Source of the DNA: JACPPO01 sp965262505
GTDB taxonomy: Bacteria > Acidobacteriota > Vicinamibacteria > Vicinamibacterales > UBA2999
Assembly: GCA_965262505.1 (NCBI GenBank)
Contig: CBDHFM010000030.1
Coordinates: 1,736,001 to 1,800,000, forward strand
Direction: 5' to 3'
Length of the DNA stretch: 64,000 nucleotides
In this document: positions 46,881 to 55,186 of the stretch, in pieces
How positions within the stretch are numbered: the stretch's first letter is position 1
Layout of the letters: every line of letters begins with the position of its first letter
Program-made: the position numbers and the translations under genes
Notes under the pieces: model-generated
What the model was told of the DNA's origin: nothing
Database searches by the model: none
What the model saw: only the letters and a program-made list of their open reading frames with translations

Positions 46881-48128
46881 ATGCCAATACGAAACATCGT
46901 CCTGACGCTGCTGGCAACTGCCCTTGCCGTCACGAGCCTCGCGTGCGGGAGCCCCGAACCGGCTGACTGGACCGTGACCGTGCAGCGCGTCGCGTCACCA
47001 GCAGGCGAGAACAGCAGCGAACCCCAGTTGTCAGTGTCCGAACGCGGCATCCTCCTCAGCTGGATCGAGCGCGTCGGCACAACCACGTCTCTCAAGTTCG
47101 CGGAGCAGACCGCGTCCGGGTGGACGGCGCCGATGACGGCCGCCTCCGGCCCCGAGTGGTTCCTGAGCTACGCCGACGTGCCCTCGGTCATGCGCATGGC
47201 CGACGGCACGCTTGTCGCGCAGTGGCTGGAGAGCATCCCCGAGGGCTTCGACGCCTACAACCTGCAGCTCTCGTATTCGAAGGACGACGGCGAGACATGG
47301 GCGCCGCCGTTCATGCCACACGACGACGGCACCGCGACACAGCACGGTTTTGCCTCACTCGTCGAGATGGCGGCCGGTGGTCTGGGCGTCATCTGGCTCG
47401 ACGGACGGAACAGCCCGTTCGACTTCGAGGATCCGGAGACCGGGACGATGATGCTGCGGTTTGCCTCGTTCGACGCGGACTGGCGGCAGACTGCGGATAC
47501 CGAGATCGACCATCGGGTGTGCGAGTGCTGTAACACGACAGCGGTGGTGACCTCCGATGGTGTCCTTACGGCCTTCCGCGATCTACAACCTCTGGAGGAC
47601 ACCGACGTCCGTGACATCGGGGTCTCGCGCCTCGAAAACGGCAACTGGACCCCGACGGCGATCGTCAGCGAGGACAACTGGCTGATCTATGCCTGTCCCG
47701 TCAACGGTCCGATGCTGACCGCGCGCGGCCGGGACGTCGCCGTGACATGGTTCACGGTAAAAGATGATCTGGGCCAGGCCTACGCGGCCTTCAGCAACGA
47801 TGCGGGGCGGACCTGGGGCGCGCCCATCCGCCTGGACGATGGCGGGTCGCTGGGACGTGTGGACGTGGAGATGCTTGATGACGGATCGGCCGTCGCCACG
47901 TGGGTTGAGTACGCGGAAGGACTTTCGGATTTCCGGCTGCGGCTCGTGGACCCGTCCGGCGAGCGATCCGAGGCGATCACGGTGACCGGCGTCAGCGGCG
48001 GCCGCGCCAGCGGATTCCCGCGCGTGGCACTGAGCGGAGATGAGCTGGTCTTCGCCTGGAGCGAGGGCGTCGAAGGAAACGAAAGCGGCGCGCTCCAGGT
48101 GCAGACGGCGGTGGCGTCTCTTCCGTAA
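46881..48128 (+). CDS. Sialidase-fold (BNR repeat) lipoprotein
   Basis: The 415-residue protein starts at MPIRNIVLTLLA, with lipobox SLAC. The body has Asp-box-like repeats (SYSKDDGETWAPP, SNDAGRTWGAP) of the six-bladed sialidase fold, and ILLSWIE, GVIWLDGR and DVAVTWFTVK strands. A CECCNTTAVV segment is unusual and may bind a metal or form disulfides. Glycosidase activity cannot be asserted. It is divergent from the CrcB-like gene with a 31-bp gap. Confidence 0.7.
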   Translation: MPIRNIVLTLLATALAVTSLACGSPEPADWTVTVQRVASPAGENSSEPQLSVSERGILLSWIERVGTTTSLKFAEQTASGWTAPMTAASGPEWFLSYADVPSVMRMADGTLVAQWLESIPEGFDAYNLQLSYSKDDGETWAPPFMPHDDGTATQHGFASLVEMAAGGLGVIWLDGRNSPFDFEDPETGTMMLRFASFDADWRQTADTEIDHRVCECCNTTAVVTSDGVLTAFRDLQPLEDTDVRDIGVSRLENGNWTPTAIVSEDNWLIYACPVNGPMLTARGRDVAVTWFTVKDDLGQAYAAFSNDAGRTWGAPIRLDDGGSLGRVDVEMLDDGSAVATWVEYAEGLSDFRLRLVDPSGERSEAITVTGVSGGRASGFPRVALSGDELVFAWSEGVEGNESGALQVQTAVASLP

Positions 48129-48200
48129 GCGCCTCTTCGGCAAGCGCCCCTTCGGTAAGCACTTCTTCGGCAAGCACCTCTTCGGCAAGCACTGTTCCGG
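48126..48200 (+). repeat. Five tandem 15-bp repeats
   Basis: The units are TAAGCGCCTCTTCGG, CAAGCGCCCCTTCGG, TAAGCACTTCTTCGG, CAAGCACCTCTTCGG and CAAGCACTGTTCCGG. The array starts exactly at the stop codon of the sialidase-fold gene and lies between it and a convergent DUF6152 gene. Confidence 0.85.
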
Positions 48201-48247
48201 AAACCGTTAACCGTTCTGAACGGCCGCGACCCTCAGGCGTGAGGCGA

Positions 48248-48640
48248 TCAGTCTTCTTGGGCCGGCTTGACCCACCCGAAGCCGTCGCGTGGCCGGCGCA
48301 GGCTGAGCATGCGGACCCTGTGGTCGGACGGATCGCGCCCCGGATTGCCACGGATAACCAGGTGGTCCCCAAGCTTGAGCGTCTCGCTGGTCACGCCCTG
48401 CCCGCCGAGCTGTCCGGCACCGCCCCACTCTACGGCGTACCGCGCCATCGAGCCGTCCTCCTCCGTGACCGTCAGCCGCACGAACGAGTGGGGGTTTCGA
48501 AAGAGAACCTGCACCAACTCCCCTTCGATGGTCACCGCCCGATCCTCGACGTAGGTGGCCTCGAACGAATGATGGGCATAGAGCTGCGCGCCGAAGACAC
48601 ACACCCCGGCGGCAACCAACGCGGCCAGAAGACGTTTCAT
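48248..48640 (-). CDS. Secreted DUF6152 protein (copy 4, intact)
   Basis: The 130-residue protein has signal peptide MKRLLAALVAAGVCVFGAQL then YA-HHS. The body has EGELVQVLFRNPHSFVRLTV and GVTSETLKLGDHLVIRGNPG, then DHRVRMLSLRRPRDGF. It belongs with the interrupted copy 3 (TSETL.GD.LVI.G). Unlike the others it is not next to a GW gene. Function unknown. Confidence 0.82.
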   Translation of the reverse strand: MKRLLAALVAAGVCVFGAQLYAHHSFEATYVEDRAVTIEGELVQVLFRNPHSFVRLTVTEEDGSMARYAVEWGGAGQLGGQGVTSETLKLGDHLVIRGNPGRDPSDHRVRMLSLRRPRDGFGWVKPAQED

Positions 48641-48770
48641 AGTGCCTCCCTCATAGAACCCGCTCCGCCACTCCGAATACTAGCGCGACCAGGCGGCGCG
48701 CGGCGCTGAAGATTCTCTGAATTCTTTGTCAGGAAGCCCCCGGGGTCGGAAGAAAGACAGTTTCCATATT

Positions 48771-48789
48771 TGTATAAATACAGTATAAT
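48771..48789 (+). promoter_or_regulatory. Probable arsR operator and -10 box
   Basis: TGTATAAATACA (48771-48782) is a perfect dyad, followed by TATAAT (48784-48789) 7 bp before the arsR ATG at 48796. Transcription would start at or near the ATG, giving a nearly leaderless mRNA. The dyad is placed to allow autorepression. Confidence 0.6.
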
Positions 48790-48795
48790 ATCCTC

Positions 48796-49134
48796 ATGGC
48801 CGCCGTCACGCCCGACACCGTTGCCCAGTACGCAGACATGCTGGCCGCCATGGGCGCCGAACCCCGGCTCCGCATCGTCCGCCTGCTGCTCGCCGCGCAT
48901 CCGACCGGGATGATCGCGGGCGACATTGGCACCGCGCTCGCCATCACCCCGTCGACGCTCTCGCACCACCTCGAGCGCCTGAAGCGGGAAGAAGTCGTCA
49001 AGATCCGGCGAGACGGCACGCGCCTCTGGTACACCGCGAACGCCGAGACGCTGGAGGGTCTGCTCCAGTTCCTGTTCGCCGAATGCTGTCAGCGTAATTG
49101 CTGCGTCAGCCCGAACCGGCTCACCAGCACGTAA
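48796..49134 (+). CDS. arsR: ArsR-family metalloregulator
   Basis: The 112-residue protein has a winged helix (EPRLRIVRLLLAAHP, ITPSTLSHHLERLKREEVVK, IRRDGTRLWYTAN). At the C-terminus AECCQRNCCVS provides four Cys suited to As(III) binding; this position differs from the classical CxC in the DNA-binding helix. It is followed by an arsM gene, so arsenite is the likely inducer. Confidence 0.88.
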   Translation: MAAVTPDTVAQYADMLAAMGAEPRLRIVRLLLAAHPTGMIAGDIGTALAITPSTLSHHLERLKREEVVKIRRDGTRLWYTANAETLEGLLQFLFAECCQRNCCVSPNRLTST

Positions 49135-49153
49135 GGGTACACAGGAGATCATC

Positions 49154-49994
49154 ATGCAGAACCTCACCGACACCGTCCGCGAACGATACGCCGAGGCCGC
49201 CCGCCGCGTCACGCACGGAGCCAACCGCCACGTGCGGATGCGGCACCGCCACGAGCACGTGCCGCGACCCTATCTCGTCAGACCTCTACGGCGATGGCGA
49301 CGCGGCCGCCGTGCCGGACGCCGCGCTCAGAGCGTCGCTCGGCTGTGGAAATCCAACGGCCTTGGCCGAGCTCAACCCCGGCGAAACCGTGCTCGATCTC
49401 GGAAGCGGGGGCGGCATCGACGTGATCCTGAGCGCCCGGCGGGTCGGCCCGGCCGGCAAGGCCTACGGTCTGGACATGACCGACGAGATGCTCGCGCTGG
49501 CGGAAGATAACAAGCGGCAGGCTGGGGTCGCCAACGTGGAGTTCCTCAAGGGGCAAATCGAGCAGGTCCCACTACCTGACAACTCGGTCGACGTCATCAT
49601 CTCGAACTGCGTCGTCAACCTGTCGGCAGACAAGGATCGCGTCCTCGGTGAAGCCTTTCGCGTCCTCAAGCCGAACGGACGGGTGGCCATCTCGGATGTC
49701 GTCGTTCGAGGGCACGTTCCGCCGGATGTGCGGCGGTCCATGGAGCTGTGGGTCGGCTGCGTCGCCGGCGCCCTGACCGAGGACGAGTACCGGGACAAGC
49801 TCGCGGCCGCCGGGTTCGCCGACATCGAGCTGGAAACGACGCGCGTCTACGCGATCGCGGATGCGCGCGAGGTCATCGCCCAGTCGGGCCTCGACGCCGA
49901 TGCGCTCGCGCCGCTCGTCACGGGCAGAATCACGAGTACGTTCGTCCGCGCGCGCAAGCCGACCAGCTGCTGTGGTCCGACCTGCTGCGCCTAG
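49154..49994 (+). pseudogene. arsM: Arsenite S-adenosylmethionine methyltransferase with frameshift
   Basis: AGGAG precedes the ATG at 49154, which opens MQNLTDTVRERYAEAARRVT, the normal ArsM start. Near 49218-49235 the frame shifts by +1 (an extra A in GCCAACC) and the rest is read from another frame: CGCGTATSTCRDPISSDLYG, LDLGSGGGIDVILSARRVG (SAM site), SLGCGNP, ISNCVVNLS and ELWVGCVAG (three conserved Cys) and a C-terminal SCCGPTCC. Apart from the shift everything is intact, so a sequencing or assembly error is possible. Confidence 0.82.
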
Positions 49995-50002
49995 AAGAAC
50001 AC

Positions 50003-50057
50003 CTCCCAACCCGCAACTCCCAAATCGGGAGTTGCGGAGCTGAGGGTTGGGAGTTTT
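50003..50057. terminator. Strong bidirectional hairpin terminator
   Basis: CTCCCAACCC and GCAACTCCC pair with GGGAGTTGC and GGGTTGGGAG, followed by TTTT. It lies between arsM (+) and the convergent NHL-propeller gene (-), whose stop overlaps its edge, so it can end transcription from both sides. Confidence 0.8.
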
Positions 50058-51279
50058 ACTGCGTAGAGTTACTCGGCCACACAACGCCCTGGTTCCGCGG
50101 CACCGGTCCGATGCCCCGATAGACAAACTTCTGGAGGCGCTTCCCCTCCCACGTTTCCGTGGTGTACATGTTGCCCTCCGAGTCGAGCGCCACGCTGTGC
50201 ACGCCGTAGAACTGCCCCGGCTGCCGACCCCCGTCGCCGAAACTGGTCAGCACTTCCAGCGTCTCCCGGAGCACGACGTATACCTTCCCGTTCATGCCGT
50301 CGAGCACAAAGAGGTACCGCTGCTCCTCGTCGCGCGAGAACGCAAGATCCCATACCGAACCGGAAGCCAGCGTCCTCCTGGCGATGAACCCCTCCTTGAC
50401 GAAAGTCCCGTCCTTGCTGAACACCTGGAGGCGGTCGTTGACCCGGTCGCAGACGTAGACGAACCCGTCGTTGGAGAGTTCTGCGCAGTGGACGGGGTTT
50501 CGGAACTGCTGCGCGGGAGGCGCGTCGGGGTCGTAGGGACCGAGGTTGCTATCGTCCGGCCTGTTGCCGTACGCGCCCCAGTACCGCTTCATCACGCCGG
50601 TATCCGCGTCGATCACGGCAACACGTTTGTTCAAATAGCCATCGGCGATGTAGGCCTCGTTGTCACGCGGGTCGACGAAGATCTTCGCGACACGGCCGAA
50701 GTTCTGCTGGTCGTTGCTGTCGCCGGCGTAGGTCGACAGCCCTTCCGCGTTCGTTGGCCCGCGGTGCACGCCCGCCATCCCGTATTGGGCGAGGAACTCG
50801 CCGGTCCTTGTGAACTTGAGGATGTGCGAATCGTTCGCGCCGTTGCCGCCGATCCAGACGTTTCCCATGTGGTCCAAGAAAATCCCGTGGTTCGACTGCG
50901 GCCAGTCGTAGCCTTCTCCAGGCCCTCCCCAGGAGCCGACAAGGTTGCCGGCGGGGTCGAACTCCAGCACGGGGGGCGCGCCGGCGCAGCATTCCGCCGT
51001 GTTCAGATCCAGGCCCTTTTCTTGGTTAGCGAGCGTGGCCGAGCTGCGGTGAATGATCCAGATGTGATCGCGTTCGTCCACCCACACCCCGATCGCCGAC
51101 CCAAGGATCCAGTGGTTCGGCAGCGGCTTCGGCCAGAACGGGTCGACCTCGAATCGCGGCGCGTTGACGGTGTCGCCGCCCTGCGCCTCCACCACCTGCT
51201 GCAGCACGACCTGTGTGACCCCCAGCGCTCCAAGCACCAGGACGAACATCGTTGCGATCAACACGTTCCGTTTCGTCAT
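50056..51279 (-). CDS. Secreted NHL-type beta-propeller protein
   Basis: The 407-residue protein starts at MTKRNVLIATMFVLVLGALG after AAAGGAGG. The signal or anchor is followed by PRFEVDPFWPKPLPNHWILG, a typical start of PAM-lyase-like propellers in this phylum. Blades carry GNVWIGGNGANDSHILKFTR, IADGYLNKRVAVIDADTG, VYVCDRVNDRLQVFSKDGTF, LFVLDGMNGKVYVV and MYTTETWEGKRLQKFVYRG. Family members are annotated peptidyl-alpha-hydroxyglycine lyase-like, without proof. It is last in a likely operon with HupE and a PQQ dehydrogenase. Confidence 0.75.
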   Translation of the reverse strand: MTKRNVLIATMFVLVLGALGVTQVVLQQVVEAQGGDTVNAPRFEVDPFWPKPLPNHWILGSAIGVWVDERDHIWIIHRSSATLANQEKGLDLNTAECCAGAPPVLEFDPAGNLVGSWGGPGEGYDWPQSNHGIFLDHMGNVWIGGNGANDSHILKFTRTGEFLAQYGMAGVHRGPTNAEGLSTYAGDSNDQQNFGRVAKIFVDPRDNEAYIADGYLNKRVAVIDADTGVMKRYWGAYGNRPDDSNLGPYDPDAPPAQQFRNPVHCAELSNDGFVYVCDRVNDRLQVFSKDGTFVKEGFIARRTLASGSVWDLAFSRDEEQRYLFVLDGMNGKVYVVLRETLEVLTSFGDGGRQPGQFYGVHSVALDSEGNMYTTETWEGKRLQKFVYRGIGPVPRNQGVVWPSNSTQ

Positions 51280-51295
51280 ACGCCTCCTTTGCCGG

Positions 51296-52663
51296 CTACA
51301 GCCGGACGCTACGACCGACGGTTTCAAGGTCGGCTCCGGCCGCTCCCGGAACCTCTTTGGCGCGGGCAGGATCGGCCTTCAGCCGCACCAGGACCCGTGC
51401 CACCCAGATCGTTGCCCCGAGGGCCACGGCCGCCATAGCCCACTGCACTATATCAACCAGCAGCACCGCGTCGACCGTCGGCCGCGGAAACAGCAGCAAC
51501 TGCCCTCCCCGCTCCGTCATCCAGTGCCATGCGGTGTGCGCGACGAGGGCCGACAGGATGATCGTGCCCATGCGTTCGGCGACGACGAACCGGAACACGA
51601 CGCGCAACGCCGGCACGACAGCCGCCAGGACGACGAGCTGTCCGAGTTCGACGCCGACGTTGAACGACAGCAGCGCCGTCAACAGATGCGAGCCGGCGAA
51701 CTGCAGCGAGTCACGGAGCGCGAACGAAAACCCGAATCCGTGTACGAGCCCGAACGCGAAGGTGATGAGCCAGCGGCGCATGAGGCGGGCGCCCACGATG
51801 TTTTCGAGCGCCATGTAGACAATCGACGTCGCAATCAGCGTCTCGACCAGCGGCGGAAACCACAGGGCGCCCGGCGCCAGACCGTAGGCGGAGGCGACGA
51901 GCGTCATCGAGTGCGCAACGGTAAACGATGTGACCACGGCGACGAGCGTCCGTATGCGCCGAATCGGGATGACCAGGCACAGCAGGAAAAGGAGGTGGTC
52001 CGTGCCGTCGAGAATGTGCGCGAAGCCGGACCGCGTGAACCGGGCCGCCGCCTGACCCCACCGCGGATCCAACCGGACGAGCCCGGGATCGTCGTGGAGC
52101 TCGAACGCCCGGACGCGGCCGTCCGGCGTCACCAGCCGCAGCGCGATCGTGACACGCTGCGCCAGAGTCCGAAGGCCGGGATCGATCGCGAGGCGGGACC
52201 GGTCCGACACGATCGGGTACTCGAGCCACGCGTCCAGGACCCCTTGCTCCCAGTAGAGATCGACGTCGTCCGCGAGCGGCGGACCCGTGATGTGGGCAAG
52301 CGCGGTGTCGTACTCCTGGAAGGACCGATCCGAGGGCAGCGACACGCGCACCGCCGTAAGCTCCGGTGCACCAAGCCGCGTGTCCTCTTCGTACAGGGCG
52401 ACCTGGCGCGCAATCCAGACCGTGGCGGCGGCTCGAAGCGCGTCACCGGCGCGTGCGAGATCGAGATACCCCTGTTCCCGCTGCGGTACGTCGATGTCGC
52501 GCAGCGCCTCGAGCGGCACGCGCACGAGGAAGCGGAGCCGCTCCCCTTCTGGTTTGAGGAACGCCTGTACGACGACGGCGTTCGGGATCTCGTGCGCGAT
52601 CGCGCGGACCGACGCCGCGATGACCAGTGCACATGCGATCGCGGCAACACACCGTACCCTCAT
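51296..52663 (-). CDS. HupE/UreJ-family membrane protein with extracytoplasmic N-terminal domain
   Basis: The 455-residue protein begins with a signal peptide ending RAIA-HEIPN. About 200 residues of extracytoplasmic domain follow. The membrane part carries FAHILDGTDHLLFLLCLVIP (His/Asp motif of HupE/UreJ), TVAHSMTLV, LVHGFGFSFAL and FNVGVELGQL. The family is linked to nickel, cobalt or copper handling. It lies 16 bp before the propeller gene and 7 bp after the PQQ dehydrogenase, indicating one transcript. Confidence 0.8.
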   Translation of the reverse strand: MRVRCVAAIACALVIAASVRAIAHEIPNAVVVQAFLKPEGERLRFLVRVPLEALRDIDVPQREQGYLDLARAGDALRAAATVWIARQVALYEEDTRLGAPELTAVRVSLPSDRSFQEYDTALAHITGPPLADDVDLYWEQGVLDAWLEYPIVSDRSRLAIDPGLRTLAQRVTIALRLVTPDGRVRAFELHDDPGLVRLDPRWGQAAARFTRSGFAHILDGTDHLLFLLCLVIPIRRIRTLVAVVTSFTVAHSMTLVASAYGLAPGALWFPPLVETLIATSIVYMALENIVGARLMRRWLITFAFGLVHGFGFSFALRDSLQFAGSHLLTALLSFNVGVELGQLVVLAAVVPALRVVFRFVVAERMGTIILSALVAHTAWHWMTERGGQLLLFPRPTVDAVLLVDIVQWAMAAVALGATIWVARVLVRLKADPARAKEVPGAAGADLETVGRSVRL

Positions 52664-52670
52664 GGGATGA

Positions 52671-54731
52671 TCAGCGCAGCTGAGCCGTCGTCGTGGCTTC
52701 CTGTGGCAGCGTGAAGGCGACGAGCTCGCCGCTGTAGTTCCCGCCGCTGATCGACACGACCAGATGCTGTTGGCCGTTCAGCATGTACGTCATCGGCGAA
52801 CCGGTTTGGGGGGCGGGCATGTACATCGAGCCGACTTCCTGCCCGGTGGCCTTGTCGTAGGCACGCAGCATCGCGCCCCGCTCTCCCGACGGCGTCGTGA
52901 AGAAGCCGCCCTCGCCTGCGATGACCAGGGACCTGGTGACCAGCGTGCCGATCCGACCCCTACGTCCGGTCTTCGGGATCGTCAGCCCCTTGAGCGCGGG
53001 GTGATTGCGGATATTGTCCGGCGTCTCGCCGTGAACGATCTGCCACACCAGCTCGCCCTTGTTGAGATCGATCGCCGTGATACGGCCGTACGGCGGCTTG
53101 ACGAGCGGCAGCCCCCGCACCCTCAGCGGAGGCGCCGCTCGTCCTCCCGGGGCACCCGCCGGCGGCGGAACCGAGGACGTTCCTTCCGGACTCGACGCCG
53201 TCCCGCGGACGTAGCGCATGTCCGACCGTTCCCCGTCAGGCGCGACGAGCCCAAGGCCGGTAACCGCTGTCGACGAATAGATGTAGAGATAGTTCGTTTC
53301 CGGATCGAGCGATCCCCCCTGCCAATTCGCGCCGCCAGTCGAAGAGGGCACCATCAACGTCGCAAGCGGTCCCTCCCACCGGCTGACGACCGGCGGCGTG
53401 AAGAGCGGCCCGATCTTGTAACGTGACACCAGCTCCACCGCTTCGGCCCTGAGTTCGGGCGTGAAGTCGATCAGATCGTCAATGGTGACGCCCTGCCGAT
53501 CGAAGGCCGGCGGCTTGGTGACGAAGGGCTGCGTCGGGCTCGCTTTCTCGCCGGGAACCGTCGACGACTCGACGGCGCGCTCTTCGATCGGCCACACCGG
53601 CTCTCCGGTGGCGCGGTCGAGCACGTACACCCATCCCTGCTTCGTCGGCTGCGCGAGCGCCTTGATCTCTCGGCCGTCAACGACGATGTCGGCCAGGATG
53701 GGCGCGCAGGGGATGTCGAAGTCCCAGATGCCGTGGTGCACGAGCTGATAGTGCCAGCGCCTCTCGCCCGTTTTCAGGTCGACCGCCACGATACTCTCGC
53801 CGTACAACGTGTCCCCGGGCCGGTGGCCGCCGTAGTAGTCACCGGTCGGAAGCTCGACGGGCAGGTAGACCAGACCCAGCTCCTCGTCGATGCTCATCTG
53901 CGCCCAGACGCCGGTGTTGCCGGTGTTCGCCGCGGAGCCGTCCTCCCACGTCTCTGATCCCACCTCGTCCGGCTTTGGAATCGTGTGAAAGATCCACAGG
54001 CGTTCTCCGGTCCGCACATCGAATCCCCGCACGTATCCATTTTCGTTGTTCCGGCGACTCGGGATGCTGCCCGGTAGATGTGCCGCGCCGATCACCACGA
54101 CGTCGCCAGCGATGACCGGCGCCGCGTGCAGGCCGACCTCGCCGTTCACGAGATCCATCTCCTGATCGAAGTCGAGTTTCAGATCGACGATGCCGTCCCG
54201 TCCGAAGCCGGGCACCCGGATGCCGGTCTTGGCATCGAGCGCGATCATCTGGTATCCCGGCGTGACGTACACGATCCGCTCGTCCTGTCTGTCGCTCCAG
54301 TACGCGAGTCCCCGGCCCGAGAGCCGCCTGGGCGCCGATTCGCCACGCGGGCCCTCGTTCAGGCTGTGCATCCACAGCATCTCGCCGGTGGCCGCGTCGA
54401 GCGCCACCGCCGCGCGGCGCGTGCCGGCCGTCGTGTAGATCACACCACCCACCATCAGCGGCGTTGACTGGAAGTTGAACTCAGGCCGCGGGCCCATCGC
54501 ATCGGTCTTGAAGCGCCATGCAACTTCGAGCTTCGAGAAATTGTCCGCGTTGATCTGGTCGAGCGGCGCGTACCGAGTACTGCGCAGATCACCGCCGTAG
54601 GTCGGCCACTCGCCCGCCGCCGTCGTCAAGGCTCCGGCATCCTGAGCCGCGGCACCCTGGGCTAGGGCGCCGATCGACAAGATCCCCGTAAGAAGCCGCA
54701 TAGCGGTCCAGACGACATGGCTGCCTTTCAT
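52671..54731 (-). CDS. PQQ-dependent dehydrogenase, membrane glucose/alcohol dehydrogenase type
   Basis: The 686-residue periplasmic quinoprotein has a signal peptide ending near AAAQ. It has WPTYGGDLRSTRYAPLDQIN, VAWRFKTDAMG, FNFQSTPLMVGGVIYTTAGT, GNTGVWAQMS and HYQLVHHGIWDFDIPCAPIL, the eight-bladed PQQ propeller of the mGDH-like group. Predicted to oxidise a sugar or alcohol and pass electrons to a cytochrome, probably the adjacent gene product. It lacks a fused cytochrome domain. Confidence 0.85.
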   Translation of the reverse strand: MKGSHVVWTAMRLLTGILSIGALAQGAAAQDAGALTTAAGEWPTYGGDLRSTRYAPLDQINADNFSKLEVAWRFKTDAMGPRPEFNFQSTPLMVGGVIYTTAGTRRAAVALDAATGEMLWMHSLNEGPRGESAPRRLSGRGLAYWSDRQDERIVYVTPGYQMIALDAKTGIRVPGFGRDGIVDLKLDFDQEMDLVNGEVGLHAAPVIAGDVVVIGAAHLPGSIPSRRNNENGYVRGFDVRTGERLWIFHTIPKPDEVGSETWEDGSAANTGNTGVWAQMSIDEELGLVYLPVELPTGDYYGGHRPGDTLYGESIVAVDLKTGERRWHYQLVHHGIWDFDIPCAPILADIVVDGREIKALAQPTKQGWVYVLDRATGEPVWPIEERAVESSTVPGEKASPTQPFVTKPPAFDRQGVTIDDLIDFTPELRAEAVELVSRYKIGPLFTPPVVSRWEGPLATLMVPSSTGGANWQGGSLDPETNYLYIYSSTAVTGLGLVAPDGERSDMRYVRGTASSPEGTSSVPPPAGAPGGRAAPPLRVRGLPLVKPPYGRITAIDLNKGELVWQIVHGETPDNIRNHPALKGLTIPKTGRRGRIGTLVTRSLVIAGEGGFFTTPSGERGAMLRAYDKATGQEVGSMYMPAPQTGSPMTYMLNGQQHLVVSISGGNYSGELVAFTLPQEATTTAQLR

Positions 54732-54754
54732 GTGCGCTCTCCTCTACATCTCTT

Positions 54755-55186
54755 CTACGGCTGCGGCCGATAGCTGACAAACGTGATTCGCGCAAGCGCA
54801 TTGCTCTCTGCGACCAGCTCCGTGTCGCCTGCAGGAAACTGTCCAGCCTTCAACAGGTACGCGACGACGTTCACGTTCTGCCGGCGCGACAGGCTGCCAG
54901 GCGCGTCCTCCGGCATGGAGACCCGGATGCGATCGAAGAGCTCGCCGAGCGTGACGCCTTCCCAGTTTCCGTTGAACACGTCGCCAACGAGCGCCGATGC
55001 TGATTCGCCGCCTTCCAACGTCTGTCCATGGCATCGGGCGCAGTGTTCCGCGGACAGCTGCTCCCCGCGTCTCGCCTGCTCCTCCGTGTAGACGCCGTCC
55101 CACACCGACCACGGCGCCGTGCCCTGAGGCGCCGCCGCAGCCGCGACTGCCGCCGACAGGATACATGCGAAGAGCCAGACTTTCAT
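54755..55186 (-). CDS. Periplasmic c-type cytochrome, partner of PQQ dehydrogenase
   Basis: The 143-residue protein has a signal peptide MKVWLFACILSAAVAAAAA and one heme site CARCH in LSAEHCARCHGQTLEGGESA. A later SMPEDAPGSLS supplies the probable axial Met. It lies 23 bp upstream of the PQQ dehydrogenase start, so it is its likely electron acceptor. Confidence 0.88.
   Translation of the reverse strand: MKVWLFACILSAAVAAAAAPQGTAPWSVWDGVYTEEQARRGEQLSAEHCARCHGQTLEGGESASALVGDVFNGNWEGVTLGELFDRIRVSMPEDAPGSLSRRQNVNVVAYLLKAGQFPAGDTELVAESNALARITFVSYRPQP

Noticed and set aside
47583..48188. Basic repeat protein (LPKRCLPKK...) on the minus strand over the 15-bp repeats
   Set aside because: It is produced by translating the tandem repeats and runs antisense through the sialidase-fold gene.
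48126..48200. CRISPR-like array
   Set aside because: Units are 15 bp, directly adjacent and without spacers.
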